A stretch of DNA of 64,000 bases from Lyophyllum atratum (GCA_014905825.1 JACGCN010000003.1:1240001-1304000); one strand, 5' to 3'. Positions 1-14,839 are shown, numbered from the stretch's first letter. Notes: a model not told the origin generated them from the sequence alone. Numbers and translations are program-made.

Positions 1-19
1 GCTCTAACTATACATTTAG

Positions 20-996
<977 letters not shown>

Positions 997-2147
997 CGCT
1001 ATCAATCACGCTGTCCCTACGGAGATTATATTTGCTGTCAATCCTGGATACCTGTTGTTGCCATACGCACCCAATCTATCTCGAGCGTCATATCTTCCAT
1101 GCCACCATTATTGTTTTTTCCTTTCGTTTTCTTCCTGACCTATACTTTTCTTTTTCATGCTCGATGTACTGATGGCTAGGCGGGCGCACCTAGACGAGCA
1201 TCGATTTGCGGTAAGTTACATGTGGCACTATACTAGGCTGGTCTTTTTCGGAGGCCTTGTATATCTCAGGACTGTAATACCTCTGCACAGCTCAAATTCC
1301 TTCATTATATTTCTATCCTGGACTACTATAAATATCATAAAATGTGTCCAAACATAAGCTGCATTCATGGGCTGCCTGGTCGCAGTCCTAGCATGCGCCA
1401 CACGGTTTACCAAGTTCCGTCCCACGCCACTGACCACACAAGATTTCTATCATGTCGTTATTATAAGGGATGCTCTCTGGAACGGCCATATCCAGTCCCG
1501 CTGGGGTCTCCTTGTTCTCCAGGCATTACACAGACCGCTCGATATTGCCAACGCCGCGATGGAAGCGGCCTCATACACCCGAGCCCCGGCTGTTTAACCT
1601 GTCAAGAGGGTGAACGTTACAGCTGCTTTCAGCTCTCTGGTCCATCCATCCCGGACTCTGGAGGAGCTAATGGACGTGCCGCGCGAACCTCTCCCTAATG
1701 CCGCAGATCTTGCTGCGTTCAAGTCCCGCTAATATCCGGATTGGCATCGGGCGATGAGGCCTTTATGTGCTCAAATACTCCTGGCCTTTACTACTCTAAG
1801 CCTAGGAATATGGCGCTGGCTAATTTCACCGTGCGTGATGGAAATTGCATCTCGAATTCATATATACTTCCTTTGGATGGCGAACTGGGATCGGACCACT
1901 GCGGGCGCTTGTGGCATGATGGAAAATCGCCACAAAAAGGTTGTAACCAGCGAAGCGACCACTCAGAAGGTATGGTCATACTGTACTCTATGCATAGTCA
2001 CTCCAAGGTGACGGCTTCATCGATTTCATGGGGTGAACAGAAATTGCTGTTAGTACAAAGAGCTACTAGAATACATCGGGTCCATTCTATGTAAGAATCG
2101 CGCGAAATTCCATGGTTACCGCCCGCGATAGTGGTTAATATAATCCG
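997..2147. other. Convergent intergenic region with a weak small open frame
   Basis: This stretch separates the 3' ends of the PAK kinase (+) and TEL1 (-). A plus-strand frame from 1367 is open to a TAA at 1595-1597 and, in the same frame, stays open again to TAA at about 1733. I recognise no domain in it and cannot build a convincing splice model. It may be untranslated sequence of the kinase gene or a small decayed gene. Confidence 0.35.
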
Positions 2148-5100
2148 TCAATAGAGCGCATTCCAGCCTGTCAAAGTAACGGCCGTTAGTAAAACCATCT
2201 AGTCTTCGAACGCTAGTCCCTACCAAAGTATATCTGACTGAGATTTCGTATGTCGGTAGCTTCTCTCAGGAGCTGGGTGACAGCGGACTGGACGCTGAGG
2301 GACTTGTCAAGTTTTCGGGCAACAGAACTCAGAGCACGATCAGCGGCTTCTTCTGCTGTTCCACTGCTCATATCAATGCCTATGTCTGTACCAAAACGGG
2401 CAGTGTTTGAGGTGGCTGCCGAAGCTCCCTCTTGAGCACGTTTGATTTTGGTTTCGCTCGCAGTCCTGGCACGCACAATATTGACTACTGTCCCATTGAA
2501 AATATAGACTTCGCACTTACCAAGAATGAAGAGGGTCGTGCTTGAAAACCTCGAGCACCGTCATGATGACTTCGGAGCCATCGCGCAGGACTCTTAGTGT
2601 CTCTTCTGCACAGCGCTGGAAGACCCCAGAGGTCCCCGACATTCCCATTCCATCGACAATATCTCTCGTCATCCGGAAGGGGACCAGCTCAGGGACGGGG
2701 AGAAGTTTACCCTACACAGTGCCTGTCAGGAGCCGAGAAACAATGAGATTCGTTAAACTGACCTGATCAAAGGCTATACCAAGATCAATGTGGACTACTT
2801 GTCCCGAGGCGTTATCTATGAGAATATTTGAGTTGTGTCTGTCCCCGAGTCCCAGAATGTGGCCAACGATAGAAGTGGTGGCCACGCTGCGGGTGTAGTT
2901 CAACCTCATAGCAAACCAAGATATTGGCGTTTTGTGTTTTTCCGTGAAGAAATGCCGCATAACTGGTCGGACTCGCAATTGCAATGCAGTATATTCTTTG
3001 ACCCCCGCATCTGAAGGTCGTTTTTGGAGCTCCTTGATTGCAGCGCACATGTTCTTGTAAGACAGATCTTCTGGATGATATCTGTTGCCTTGGGTGAGTG
3101 AAAAATGAGTCACAAGTAGGAATAGACAGACTTTGCGTGCGCTTTGATAAGCCAGGGCGACAAAGGAAGAGTGTTTCCAACGAATTCCAGAAGGCCAGCT
3201 TGGGGTGCTAGCGGGATAACCTTGTAGTCACGAACATCTAATAAGCGCCGCCTCGTTTCTCTGTCGCGATGAAGTATCCCGTTGACCAGGCCAAATACTT
3301 GCTCCATCACAGCGTCTTGTCGTAAATCATCTTCGCCTTCACCTTTAAACTGTGATACGATCAGCGACAGCGAGATATCTAGAATGGAGGGACTGACCAG
3401 CTGTTTATACTTCACACCATCGGTGCCAATACAGGTGTTGATTTTAGGCAGATTCACACCACCTGCAACCGTCCAGTCGGATTCATAATGGTCGATCCAC
3501 GGACAATCGTTATATTGCATCGTAGCATCGATTGCCGTATGGTGAGTCATGACGGGGACTCGTAAATTGGAGATATTGCTAATCTTCAAGTTCTGCGGGA
3601 GTTTCAAGACCTGTCTCGAGTCGTAGGATTTATTGCCCTTTATAGGGAATTTTGCCCATTCTACGCATGCATCGCATAGTCGTTCTATGGCAAGAAGGCG
3701 CTCTGAACTCGTTGTATCCACTCGAAGGCGGTCAAAAATATCGCCAGCCGCAGCACTCCGTTCAGTGTGGATGGAAGGGGATGTTTTCCGGCCAGATTGG
3801 CGCCTGGCAGAAGAGGCGATAGGACGGTCAGGCTGTAAACAATATACTTGATAGAGGGTGTGGAAGGGGTGGTCCTTGCACATCCGTAAAACCAAGCTTT
3901 GGAGATTTTTCTGACTTGTTGAGGGCTCGCCAGTCAAAGGCTTAGAGATCCGAGCGGAAAGTTGGTGCTAAATGAACAGCTGAGAGCGACAAAACGACAG
4001 GAAGGTCCTGACACTTACTGATAAAGAGATGAATTTGCTAGAAGGTACCCGTTCTAGGGCGGCGCGAACGCCTTCTTGTAGTCCAGTCGTGTCGTCCTCA
4101 AAGTTGGCGAACCACAGAGAACATAACCTGATAGCGGCGTCCACATTGTAGGCATCTGAAACCTCGAGAGCGCGCGAATACATGTCGATAGCTTGTTTGA
4201 GGAACGTATTGCGAGCTTTGTTGTATTTGCGAAAAGATTCTGTATCCGTAATTAACAGCCTTTTGGCCTTGTCCTGGTGGGATTTGACTGTTCTATGTTC
4301 CTGGGTGTTCTCAGCTAACCCCTGCAGTTGTCGCTCGCGCGCATTTATCTCCCGTTGCTTGCGATCCACATAGATTTTCCATCGAACGGCGTCCGGCGAC
4401 TTCACGATTTCATAATATTGACGTTCCGCGAATATGGCACAGTCATGGTATACTGTAGCATGTGCAGCTTGTGAATCAGGCAAACTCGATATATCTGTAT
4501 TGAGCAGTAGATCGGTGGCGGTCGCGAAGTATTCTTTCTGGATATCTTCCGGCTTCTTCAAGCAGGCTGCCGACGACCAAGAGCCCTAGATGACATTGAT
4601 CAGCAGCTCTATGGGTGGTTAGACGATAACTCACTAGTCGGGCAAGGAGAACAGCTTTCTCGTGTTCGCTAACAGAGTCTCGAATATGGAATTTCCATCC
4701 TGCTAGGGGCAGCCTATCAAGAAATTCAACGGCCATTTTCTCTTCCTTCTGACACCATAATACACTCGCGAACTCTTCGAATACGGCGAAGGACGGTATT
4801 CTTTCGAGTTTCTGTGCCCGTACTATCGAGTTGAGGGCGATTTGCGCCTGATTCGCAGCGCGAGCAGCTTTAGATAATCGTACAAGGCATTGGTTCTCCA
4901 CATCAATTAGGCCCTGTGTCAGGGGCCCTACTAGGGTTCCGATTTGTTGACGTTGTTCCTTTTGTCTCGCAGCACGTACAAGGGAGATGCGAGTAGCCAT
5001 GATGTTCTCTAGGTTAGAGAAACTGGAACGAGACAGGGTTGAACAGGAAATTCATGTTAGAAAATGACAATTGAAATGCACGTACTCAAAGTCTAAGCCT

Positions 5101-8100
5101 ATGTCTATAAAGTGGCTCCAGTCCCCGGCTTCGAATGCCTTCGATGTCAAACAAGCTTGTATGGGCTCCTGCCTCCATTTAACAATTTCGTGAAGGCACA
5201 TCATGTCCTGCACCACTTCCCGTATCTCTGCGAAGTTCTCCGATCCCAGGGCCCGCAAGCGATCCATTTCTCGGGAAAAACACCTCCGAATGATATTATC
5301 AACTCCACGTTCATCACGTTCCCGATGAATTGCTCGCAAAGCAAGGTATAACGAGGCACCGACGGATTGTTCATCGCATTCCGGGAGATCCCACGTCTCG
5401 GTTCGCCATGCAAGCCGAAAGCTAATGTCTTGGGATATGATATTATCTCCGCGTCGCCTCAAAGAGGATCCAGTCCTGAGTGCATCATTTGCAAGGTGAT
5501 CAAAACCGAATGAATGGAAGGACTTCACGAGACCCTCAGCGTGCCCTGAAGTATCGCCAGCTGCGAGAGCGGCACCGTGGAATCTGAACGCCTGTTCCCA
5601 TTGGTTTTCGTGATGAAAACGCTTTATCAGATTTTGGTGGAGGTTCCCATCCTGAATGCCATAAAATCCGTCAGGCTCATCAATGTGACGGTATATCTCG
5701 TAAAGGATCCCCTCAGAGGAGTCAGAAGCTTCAGTGGCCTTAGAAGCTGCAGATGACTCCGAAGATCCTCTTCGACGCTCAGCTGCAAGTTCCAGGAACA
5801 GAAGAGCGGTGGTATATGCACCACAGGTGATGGAGCATCGGGCTAGGAGCATGAAATCGACGTCAAGCCATTTGTTGTATGACAATGCATCGTATGAGGC
5901 TGGGTTTGAAGTGTCTCGCGAGGGTCCGAAATCAAAATGGCGAAGATGTAATATAACATCAATCACGGAACGCAAGCACCGGACGCTGACCAGACTGGAT
6001 GAGAGGACGGATGTGAGAAACTGTTGACAATATCCCGCGGTTTGGAGCGTCGCTGGCACCTGTGGATCCTTCATTCACCACCACCGTGTAGACGAGGAGA
6101 GGTAAAACTTGTTCCGCGAACACAGTGTCTGATTGAAGAATAGGGATCATCTGCGCGTAAAAGGCATCTTTCACGGATAATACTTCACTTAACAAAGTGG
6201 TAACCTGGGCGATCCAGAGAGAGAAGTCCCCAACTGAATCCAAGTATAACTCGTTCGAAAGAAGAGTGTCCAACTCTCGGGACGTCTGAGCTCTCGGAAA
6301 GCGTCGATACTTTTCCAGATATTCGAGCTCGGTCTGATACTCAGTAGACGACACGAATATAGTAGATGGTTCCTCTGCCTCCACCGACTTAATTAGGCGT
6401 AGAGTTTCGTAGGCTGCATTTGATTGGGAGGTTGAGTCTCCTTGTACCATAGCTAGTAGCGCGAGGATAATTGGTTCTCGCGCTGAATCGACACGATTTT
6501 TCGAAGTCCTCGATACGCCTCTCCTGTGTCGACTTAAAATAGACGTAGAGGTCGAGGACTCGCTGCGAAAACTGTCCAAATGGCCTTGGTTGAGAGACAG
6601 TAGCCCTGCGAAAGCGTCGATATCTGCGTCTTGAAGCTGTTCAGAAGGAGGAATGCACTCTTTTAAGCGCCAGAAATCGACTTGTGCAAAATCATCTTTG
6701 TTGTAGTCCTTGGAAATTGCATGATCGCGCAAGCGACGAACGAGTCTAAATTTGCTCGAGGCAATGCGTTGGTCCCCAAGAACGGAGGAGAGATGTTCCC
6801 CAGTGATAGACTCGCATAGTTGAGCAAGTTGAGGATAAGGTTGATGTGGCCAGGCGGGAAGTGCCTTCATCACTTGGCTGGATAGGGAGGGGACTTGCGA
6901 CAGCTTATAGGCTTGCATATCAATCCATCGAAGGAGTTCTGTTCCAATCAGCACAACTCCGGGATCAAGAGTTGTCCGGGAGTAGTCGTAGGCCAAGCAA
7001 GAGATTCGAACGAGGATGTCAGGTATACGCGGGTGTTTTGTCTTAATTCTTCTATAACAAGAAAAAGCCCAATCGAGAATGGACTGTGCTGATCTTGCCA
7101 GATCTGATTGCCCCAGCAGCGCAGTTGCTCCGTGAATCAGAGCATATAACAGCGTAATTTCTTGGAAGTCCTGAGGATGGATTGCAATCCATAAACAGGT
7201 AGCGTTTATCAATCGAATCTGTTCGTTGACCAAAGGCGATTGATCCACTTCAGCAAAAAGTTGACGGAGGATGTGATAGGATGTCGCTTTCTCGTCCATG
7301 TCAGGTGCTTCAGAACGGACCCATTGCAAAGCCTGTAAAACAGTTTCGGCAGGAAATGCAGGTAAATTGGGTGGATGGGTTTCGAAGTCTTCTGCCTTTC
7401 GATAACGCGTCAAGGAACGAAACGTCGCTACACCGTGACCTGTGTGGTCAATGCCACGTAACGCCTTGATGATGGGGCCTGTTTCGGAGAAGTCCTGGTC
7501 ACCGAATGTACGCAGCAGGGAAACGACGATACTGTCAACATTTTGCGCCAAATGCTGATCAAACTCGTCCCCGTGGAATGTCATCGTTCTAAGAAATGGT
7601 CCCAAGCCGTCCGTTTCGGTGTAATGTTCGTCTATCCAAGTGACTATTTGATAGCCAATGATATCGCCAAAACATATACGAAGGCCGTCGCTAGTAGATT
7701 TTGAGATGACTTTACAGTGACTCTCGAACAATTTCTGGCCACTATGCCAGACGTTGGTAGGGGTAAAAGAGCGAAAGTTCGCAAGAGCACAAGCTTTTCT
7801 GTCTTGATAGCCGAGGAGGTGGGGCGGAAATTGAAGGAAATCCGATTTTGACTGTCGAATTGAATAGGCAAGTTGGGACGCGTATGCCTCGAACAGGGAA
7901 GAGAAAGTGGTCAGGCCCATCCTCTCTGAGACACCGCGCAGAACAACTTCCATGTGGGCGGAATAGAGGGGCGTGTGAAGACAGGTTTCCAATAGATGCC
8001 AATATGCGCCACGTCTCACTGCTGAGCCCACGATCATGATATTGCCAAGCGACAGAATGCGTGTAAGCATATGTTCAAAACTGGCACTTAAACGTCAGTT

Positions 8101-11100
8101 ACAACTTCACAGTAAGGAAGTTGAATACATACTTCTCGAGATGAACGGTGAGCTGGTCCTTGATCGCCACGTACACGCTGTTGATAGGCCGCCCTGTGCG
8201 ACGAGCGAATGCGAATAATCGAGCGTTTATTACTGCAACACGGAAGCGGACCCGCATATCGTCATCAGCGCCCATCATAGGAAGCAGAGAGCTCGGCAAC
8301 TCTTCCCCCTCTGTTTGCTCCTGATCCTCTTCAAGGAACCAAGCATGTTCGGTCGGATCCTTGAGCAGGTACTGGTCAAAAAACCTGGCGAGCGAATCAC
8401 GGACTGCCCAAAACCTGATCTTCTTCTTCCTAAGTGCCAATGATAGCCAATCACAAAGCTGTCGGACTTTGTCTAAAGTCTCGCCAATGGCTACGTCTGG
8501 TGAAGCCCAAATTTCCAACGTGGATGCCAACAATAGTATAGCAAGAGATTGGAGACGGTGACTTCTCGCATACTGATATGACTGGAGGAGACGGGCGACT
8601 TCGTTCAAAAAGCTGTCGAGACTCTTGACACTCATATTCAAGGTTCTCTGGCGACTCTTTTCAAGCGCTATGGGAAAGACGAGTAGAAATGCTTCTGGCC
8701 GCGGCTCTGCGCAGTTCAAGATGAGCTCCATCAGGTCCTTGTCACGCGTTGGTTCACCTGATGCTGACTGCAAGGCGGGACCGACGGTAAGGAACGAGAA
8801 ACAAACATCTAAGATAAAATGACGTGAGTGTATATCCGCAGTCAGGTCGTTCTGATTCGTAGAGTGTTCGATGCTTGTCCTGATGGGTTCAAATCCATCT
8901 TGTTCGTCAACATCCATTCCGTGAGGTCCGACCTGCGCAGTAGGCTTGTCACCTAATGCCACACGCAGAACATCCCGCATAATGTTGCTAATATCGTCGA
9001 AAGCGCTTTGGACCTATTATATGAGCGTCTCGTCAGATTCCATAATTGCCAGTCGCACAAACGAAAAACAAACATCAGCATTTTGCCAAACGATTCTCAA
9101 GAAATGCATTCTGGAGACTTCTACTTTGTCCTCTTCGTTTTCTCCAACACCCGACAATCGGCTGAGGGTCTGAGCTTTGATACCCGACCCGATGTCAGGT
9201 GGGAGCATAGCGCTCCATAGTTGTTCACTCCCAGAATCATCCCCGAGGAATGTCAAGGGATCAAGCCCAAGTGAAATGAGGACTTTCTCAGCAGTTGTCC
9301 ACCGTGCATCAGGCAAGAGAGCCGTCACGACCCCGATTAACTTGCAAGCGCACTGGATCAGACGTCGATCTGATTGCGTGCCATTGAGGAAGAGTACTGA
9401 TTCAAACGAAAGAGCTGTCACAGCCATATCCAGCGATTGGCGGGCAGTTTCTGCTGTGGGGGGCGCTGTACTCTCGTCCCAATCAGATAGTAGCCGTTCG
9501 AGGGATTTAAGCAGGAAGGCTGAGATCCTTCGCTCCCGTCCTCGAGGTTGAATGAGCCGTCTGTCGTCGCCTCTCGCCGTACTCTGCAAGGAGAAGGAAT
9601 CGGTCATTGAAGCGTGTTCTGATGGTCGAAATTGTGGTAAACGAGCCGCGAAAGCGAAATCCTTGATGACTTTCGTCTTCGCTTCACTGACCAGGGTGTC
9701 CACAATCAGACCCTCTGGTAGCGGAACGCGGTTGACCAAGTCGCTTCGATTGGCGAGCCCGCATATACTCTCCAGTAACAACATAAGGTCTCTGACCATG
9801 TGTAATGATAGTGTTTTCCTTCGGAACCCTGCTACCTTCCAAGAATCAACCAACCAGCTCAGGACTTTTTCTTCGAGCTGCATTCGGTACAAATGCATAT
9901 CCTGGGCGGCAACGTTTAGGCAATAGGCGAGGAAGGTACAAACTGAATCGTATGGATAGGGAGGCCCTTGAACGTCAAGATCTTTGGCCAAGGTCTCGAT
10001 TTCTAGAAGGATTCGAGTAGAAGCTAAGGGTATGTGCGCATGGCCATCCTTCTGAGCCTGCGTGTGATGGAGGATAACGTATGCTGTATGGCAGGCTGCT
10101 CTGGAGACGATTGGGACGTTGGCACGACGGATGGCACTTGTCCAGATGGCATCCCACAACGCACTGTCTTGGGGTTTCAAGGGATCCGGGGCGATTTCCA
10201 CTGTAGGCGAACAGGAGCCAACCGCAGATGCAATTGCAGCGAAACATAGGAACACCCATGATTGAACGGCTCCGTCATCGATCGAAGTAAATTGGAGAAG
10301 AGTTTGGATGACTTCCTGTTGGAGTGTGTCGTGGAGGATGAGCCAATGTCGATCAATGACAAAGAGAAGAATTTGTAGATGATATGCGCGAACGGTCGAC
10401 GCGGACCGGTATTGGATCGCTGATAGGAGCGATGTGATAGGGCTTTCTAACCGGAGGCGTTTTTTTTCGGCGTGCCTCGGCGTTGAAGGGGTATGTATTG
10501 TTTCCGAAAGTTGAAAAAGCTACACAAGTTAGACATAGGCAATGGAACATGTTAGGGCAACATACCTTGGCAATGCAGTCTGCTTGAAGCTCTAAAATAG
10601 CCCAAGCTAAAGCTTGAGTGGCATCAAAATTCCAGCCGAAACGGAAAGTCCTAGCCACGAATGCGGTGTGAGTGGAGCTTTCAGGTCGCCGGGCCAGAAA
10701 ATCAGCCAATTCGAGCCTCAAACAATCGAGAGATAGCCCATCTACACCCCATCTGCTTTCCGCTTCTCCTCCAAGAGCATCTGTAAGTCTGCTCAAACTA
10801 TTTGCACAATCAAACGATGTACCAGCTCCATTATATGCCTCGTTGTCCGATGTAACAAAATGAACGACAATGCGGAAAACCGAAACCAGGCCTTCCTTGA
10901 TTCGCTTGTTCTTGGTTCCCCAAAGTCGAAGTAACCCATCCCAAGACTCACGTGCAAACTTTGCGACATCATGGATCCTATTTAGCGATAGGTTTGATAG
11001 TGTCGATGATAACGCGACGACGTAGTCATGCAAAAGTGATGTATCGCCCTGTGTATAGATCGAGGAACCGCTGTAGACGGACCAAGATTGATGAAGCGAG

Positions 11101-11952
11101 GTGTGGAAAGTCCGTGGATAAAATGGGTGATGATGGGGCCTGAAGGAGCACAGAGAGAAGAGACATGCACTCCACTTGTTCATGGGAGACGGATATTTGT
11201 TGGGCGGTCGCTCCAAATTTCCGCTTAGTTTGGGACGAAGCTTTGAGGGAGGAAGGTCCAGGGGTCGCGTTTGAGTCCGTTCGTCCTCGCTTCCGAGAAG
11301 TCGAAGTGAGAGCACCGTCGTCGTCCATAGGGTCGTCTTCCTCGAAAAGGTCCGCGTCATCTGCCTCATGTGCAGGGCTCGTGTCTACGGCATCGTCCTC
11401 GAAGCTGGACCTGATCGGATCTCCGAGAAGATTATTGAAGCTCATCTCCACCATCCTGACCCATGTATCATCTTCCAGATGCTCCAAGTGTGGTGAATGG
11501 CTCACAAGGCATCGGAGGGCCTTGATGTAGTGCAGCGCGACGGGTGTCAGAAGCTCGCCTCTGTGCACCATAGTCTGCAAAAGGTGTTCAAATATAGGTT
11601 TCGTGACGCGCCCACTCATCAGATGGACGGTTCGTTCGGTTAACCACCGGACAGCACTCGCAGCATCCTCAAGCCTTCGTTGTGCAGTGGCAGTCGAACC
11701 CGCCGATTTGCTCGTTTCCTTCTTCGTGGCCGCCAACTTTTCAATGAAAACAGTTTCGAATAGAGCTTGAAATACAGCAAGCCATGCTCGAGGCTCAACT
11801 ACGCCATCCGAACTGATGTGGAAGTTGTTAACGAAATCGTCTCTCGCGAAAATCGTTCGAAACGAAGTCAGTGCTTCCCGCCGCTCAACGATCTTTGTGC
11901 TTTTGAGTTTGTTCAGGACGTCCTTAAGGTTGGCCTGCGAGGTACCCCTCAT
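2148..11952 (-). CDS. TEL1: TEL1/ATM checkpoint kinase (PIKK family), complete
   Basis: This is a PI3K-related protein kinase for DNA double-strand-break signalling and telomere maintenance, about 3,050 residues, the usual size. The N-terminus has the TAN motif ([13 protein letters not shown], near residue 15). A long helical HEAT region and the FAT domain follow, then the kinase core with [27 protein letters not shown] and [10 protein letters not shown]. The FATC tail ends [13 protein letters not shown]. Exons inferred on the minus strand: 2148-2167, 2224-2465, 2521-2711, 2763-3081, 3132-3967, 4019-4585, 4635-5022, 5096-6020, 6079-8080, 8133-9014, about 9074-10519, 10566-11048, 11083-11952. 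The last exon is only 20 nt and is needed to complete FATC: reading through stops early at FGRD. The join at 11049-11082 would need a 34-nt intron and is the weakest. The ATG at 11952 is chosen because TAN sits at the extreme N-terminus in this family; a possible 5'-UTR intron lies just upstream. Confidence 0.95.
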
Positions 11953-12966
11953 CTAAAAAAGTTGAGACCCAAATCAGAGGATATGATGCGTGGCGTACCT
12001 GTAGCGAGCTAAATACCTGAGAGGGCCTCTTATATGAAGACCCGCTGGTATCCCTCGTTCCTCCCTTATTCCAAGAAAGCCGGTCGACTCCAGGGACAGA
12101 GTAGACGATGCGATTTGTAAAGAGAGCCTTTTGGTCTTGCGAGTATATTATTAAACGTCTCAAAGCCCAATTGGCACGTGACGACCATTGCTTGTTCTTG
12201 TTAGGACATCACGCCGGCACTCGATAAAAGGCGGTTTTTTTGCTGCTCGTCCCTTGTTCTCGACTGCGACCCATGTTCAATTCCATTCTTTGCCGATACG
12301 TTTTCGTCTGACATCTCTGCTGTTCTGTTTCATCCTCTCATATTTCTGGCCACTTTCTGCCCGAGCAGTACGATTCGTCTCCATGCTGCAATCGGTTCTG
12401 GTGATGTGCCAATAACTACGAACTTCGACGGTCTAATCAACTGTCGAATGGGCGTCCTTGAGAACACGGGCTTCTGTTCTAGTGAATGCTCGTGGGTCTG
12501 TGATTGTCCTACATCCCTTCCTGTATACTACGTAGTTCGTCATTGAATGTATATCTGTCAACTTGTCATGATATCCTCGAGCTTGTAATAATCAATTGAA
12601 ATTGGCGAACCTTTTTCTAGTCTCGTACCAAGAACGTTCACAAGTGGGCTTATGTGTGAGCCTGAACCTTCTTCAAGCTGCCTACCCAATTGACCGTTGG
12701 AGGTCCTTCATGAATACGGGACAAGAAGGAATAAATGACACCCTGTGCGAAGCCGCAAGTAGTAGTATTGAGGACAAGTAGAGGAATCTCGCTGGACCAC
12801 CCAGTGGCTGCGTCGCAAAGAGGGCATCTTAAATTCATCATTCATCGATATCGTGTATGAACCATCTGACATTGTGCGCAGGAAACGGTGTATCTATGGG
12901 TAGGATATGGACTAGGTGTTCAAGCTCCAGGATAAATATCTACAAAGGGAAAGGAAACACATCTGA
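11953..12966. promoter_or_regulatory. TEL1 upstream region and CBS 3' flank
   Basis: About 1 kb lies between the TEL1 start and the cystathionine beta-synthase stop, both on the minus strand. A GTACGC...TTTTTTAG segment immediately upstream of the TEL1 ATG looks like a 5'-UTR intron. A CACGTG hexamer lies near 12176. I see no convincing gene; the short open frames have no recognisable domain. Confidence 0.4.
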
Positions 12967-14531
12967 TCAGAGCGAAAGTTTGAGAGCGCTCTCCACAAGT
13001 GTCTCCGTTTCAGGGTCCTTCCGCAGAACATCTGCGATAAGGCCTGCTAAAGGCGTGGGCTCGGCTTGCATGGCGATATTCAAGAACCACGGCTTGCTCA
13101 TATAATTCCGAATCCTACAAAAGCTTCAGCTCATGCAATCGGCAAAAAAAGAGTCGGCTCACCCATCAGGAAGCAACACAACGACATTCATTCCTTCTAT
13201 CTCAGCAACCTTTCGTCCCGCATCACTATGCAGCCATTGCAGTGCGCCAGCTAGTGCGCTTCCACTGCTTCCGCCGACAAGGAGACCCTCTTCCCGCATG
13301 ATGACCCGGACAGCGGCAAACGCCTCATCATCAGATGTCTTGACCCAGGTATTGACGTCGGTAATGTCACGGGAAAGCACGTCGGGGATGAAGTCGTAGC
13401 CAATCCCTTCGACGATGTATTGCACGCCTTCTTCAGACTTGTTCAGGTCATCCGGGAGAGCGAGGATACTGCCTTTCTGCATCGAAGCGTCAGAGACGCG
13501 GAACCAGCATGATGAGACCCTTGCAACTCACAGGATCCACGGCAACGATTACGCAGTCCTTGTTATGAGTCTTTTTGATAGCTCGGGAGATACCCGTGAC
13601 GGTTCCTCCAGTTCCCGCTCCAGCGATCATGACATCGACCTTTCCGGAAGACGGTCTTGCAGACGTTGAAGGTGTAGATACAACGGCTTCAATGATTTCG
13701 GGACCCGTCGTGTACTCATGGGCAAGCGGGTTGTTGACCTAGAACGTGCGATCAGTTTTTGTTGTCAGCTAAAGGAACCTGACGAACGTTTCGGTACTGG
13801 TCAAGGATGATAGCATGTGGTATTTCACGCTGCAGTTTCTGCGCGACTCCTGCGATCGTTAAGGAATTCAGCCACGAGACTTCCGGAGAGTGGAGTTTGG
13901 ATTCTACCTATGTGACTCTCGGGCGAATCCCAGGCGGCCTCGGTAGGCGTGCGAATGACTTCAGCACCCAGTGCGCGAAGGGCGGCTTCTTTCTCCTATC
14001 ATAAGAGTAAGAAAACTGTGTTTAATTCATCGAAAAATATCCTTACCAAAGACATCTTGTTGGGTAGCGTTATAATGACGGCATAACCCTTATCTACAGT
14101 ATTCAGTACGAGTTCCAGCGAGTTCCCGTTAATCAACCTACCTTGATAGCGCACGCCATTGCCAAACCGATACCTGCGAAGAGTTGTCTTAGAATCGAAC
14201 AGCGGCTAGAAGATGAGCAGGCGTACCAGTATTGCCGGACGTCGGCTCAATAACAACGCTCTTTCCGGGAATGAGCTTCCCTTCCTTCTCAGCCGCTTCG
14301 ACCATCGCCTTTGCAATTCGGTCTTTGACGGACCCACCAGCAGACATATACTCAACTTTTCCAACTACGCAAAACAAGAAAAAATGTCAGATACGGTTCA
14401 AGCTTGACGGACTGCACTGGGGACTCACGAAGATTGCATTTGAGCCCGTTCTGCTTGGCCACCTTATCCAGCCTGATCAAAGGAGTTTTTCCTACCGCAC
14501 CAAGCGCGTTGTCGAGGATCTGGGGGGACAT
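12967..14531 (-). CDS. CYS4: Cystathionine beta-synthase, catalytic domain only
   Basis: This PLP enzyme condenses serine and homocysteine to cystathionine, the first step of transsulfuration. The protein starts [20 protein letters not shown]. It then carries [19 protein letters not shown] with the PLP lysine, [37 protein letters not shown] and [16 protein letters not shown]. Conserved [10 protein letters not shown] and VEGIGYDF mark it as CBS rather than O-acetylserine sulfhydrylase. At least six short introns are needed; clear ones lie at 13115-13162 and 13477-13531. The start is set at 14531 because the reading frame upstream belongs to another exon or UTR. After [12 protein letters not shown] only about 40 residues remain before the stop, so the C-terminal regulatory CBS-domain pair present in yeast Cys4 is absent. 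Confidence 0.9.
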
Positions 14532-14829
14532 TTCGATGGATGAAGATTGGAATCAGGATCTTTGCGTTTTCTGTCTTACCTTTTAGCACCGTCGGCTCGG
14601 CGAAGCCCGGCGGACGGATCCTCCATCTGAACAGCCACCTAAAGCCACGCGGGCCAAGATCCTCGATAATATTAGACAAGGTCCACTCAAGTTCCGAGTA
14701 GCCTGTCTCGGGGACACCCCTCGTCGCGTTAGCCGTCAACAAGCCGGCGGTGAGCTTTCATATCAAATAGGGGAAGCCCACCGATATCTCCGTTCGGCCT
14801 TCGGAGGAAGGGTTGTACGATCTACAGCG

Positions 14830-14839
14830 CACGTGATAA
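14830..14839. promoter_or_regulatory. CACGTG/GATAAG motif upstream of CBS
   Basis: The sequence CACGTGATAAG lies about 300 bp upstream of the cystathionine beta-synthase ATG. In yeast CACGTG is bound by Cbf1 at sulfur-metabolism promoters, and GATA boxes are nitrogen-control sites in fungi. Function here is inferred from position only, and the tRNA-His gene lies between 14878 and 14956 on the far side. Confidence 0.3.

Noticed and set aside
12188..12781. Plus-strand frames between TEL1 and CBS as genes
   Set aside because: Short, no domain, biased composition, no splice sites extending them.
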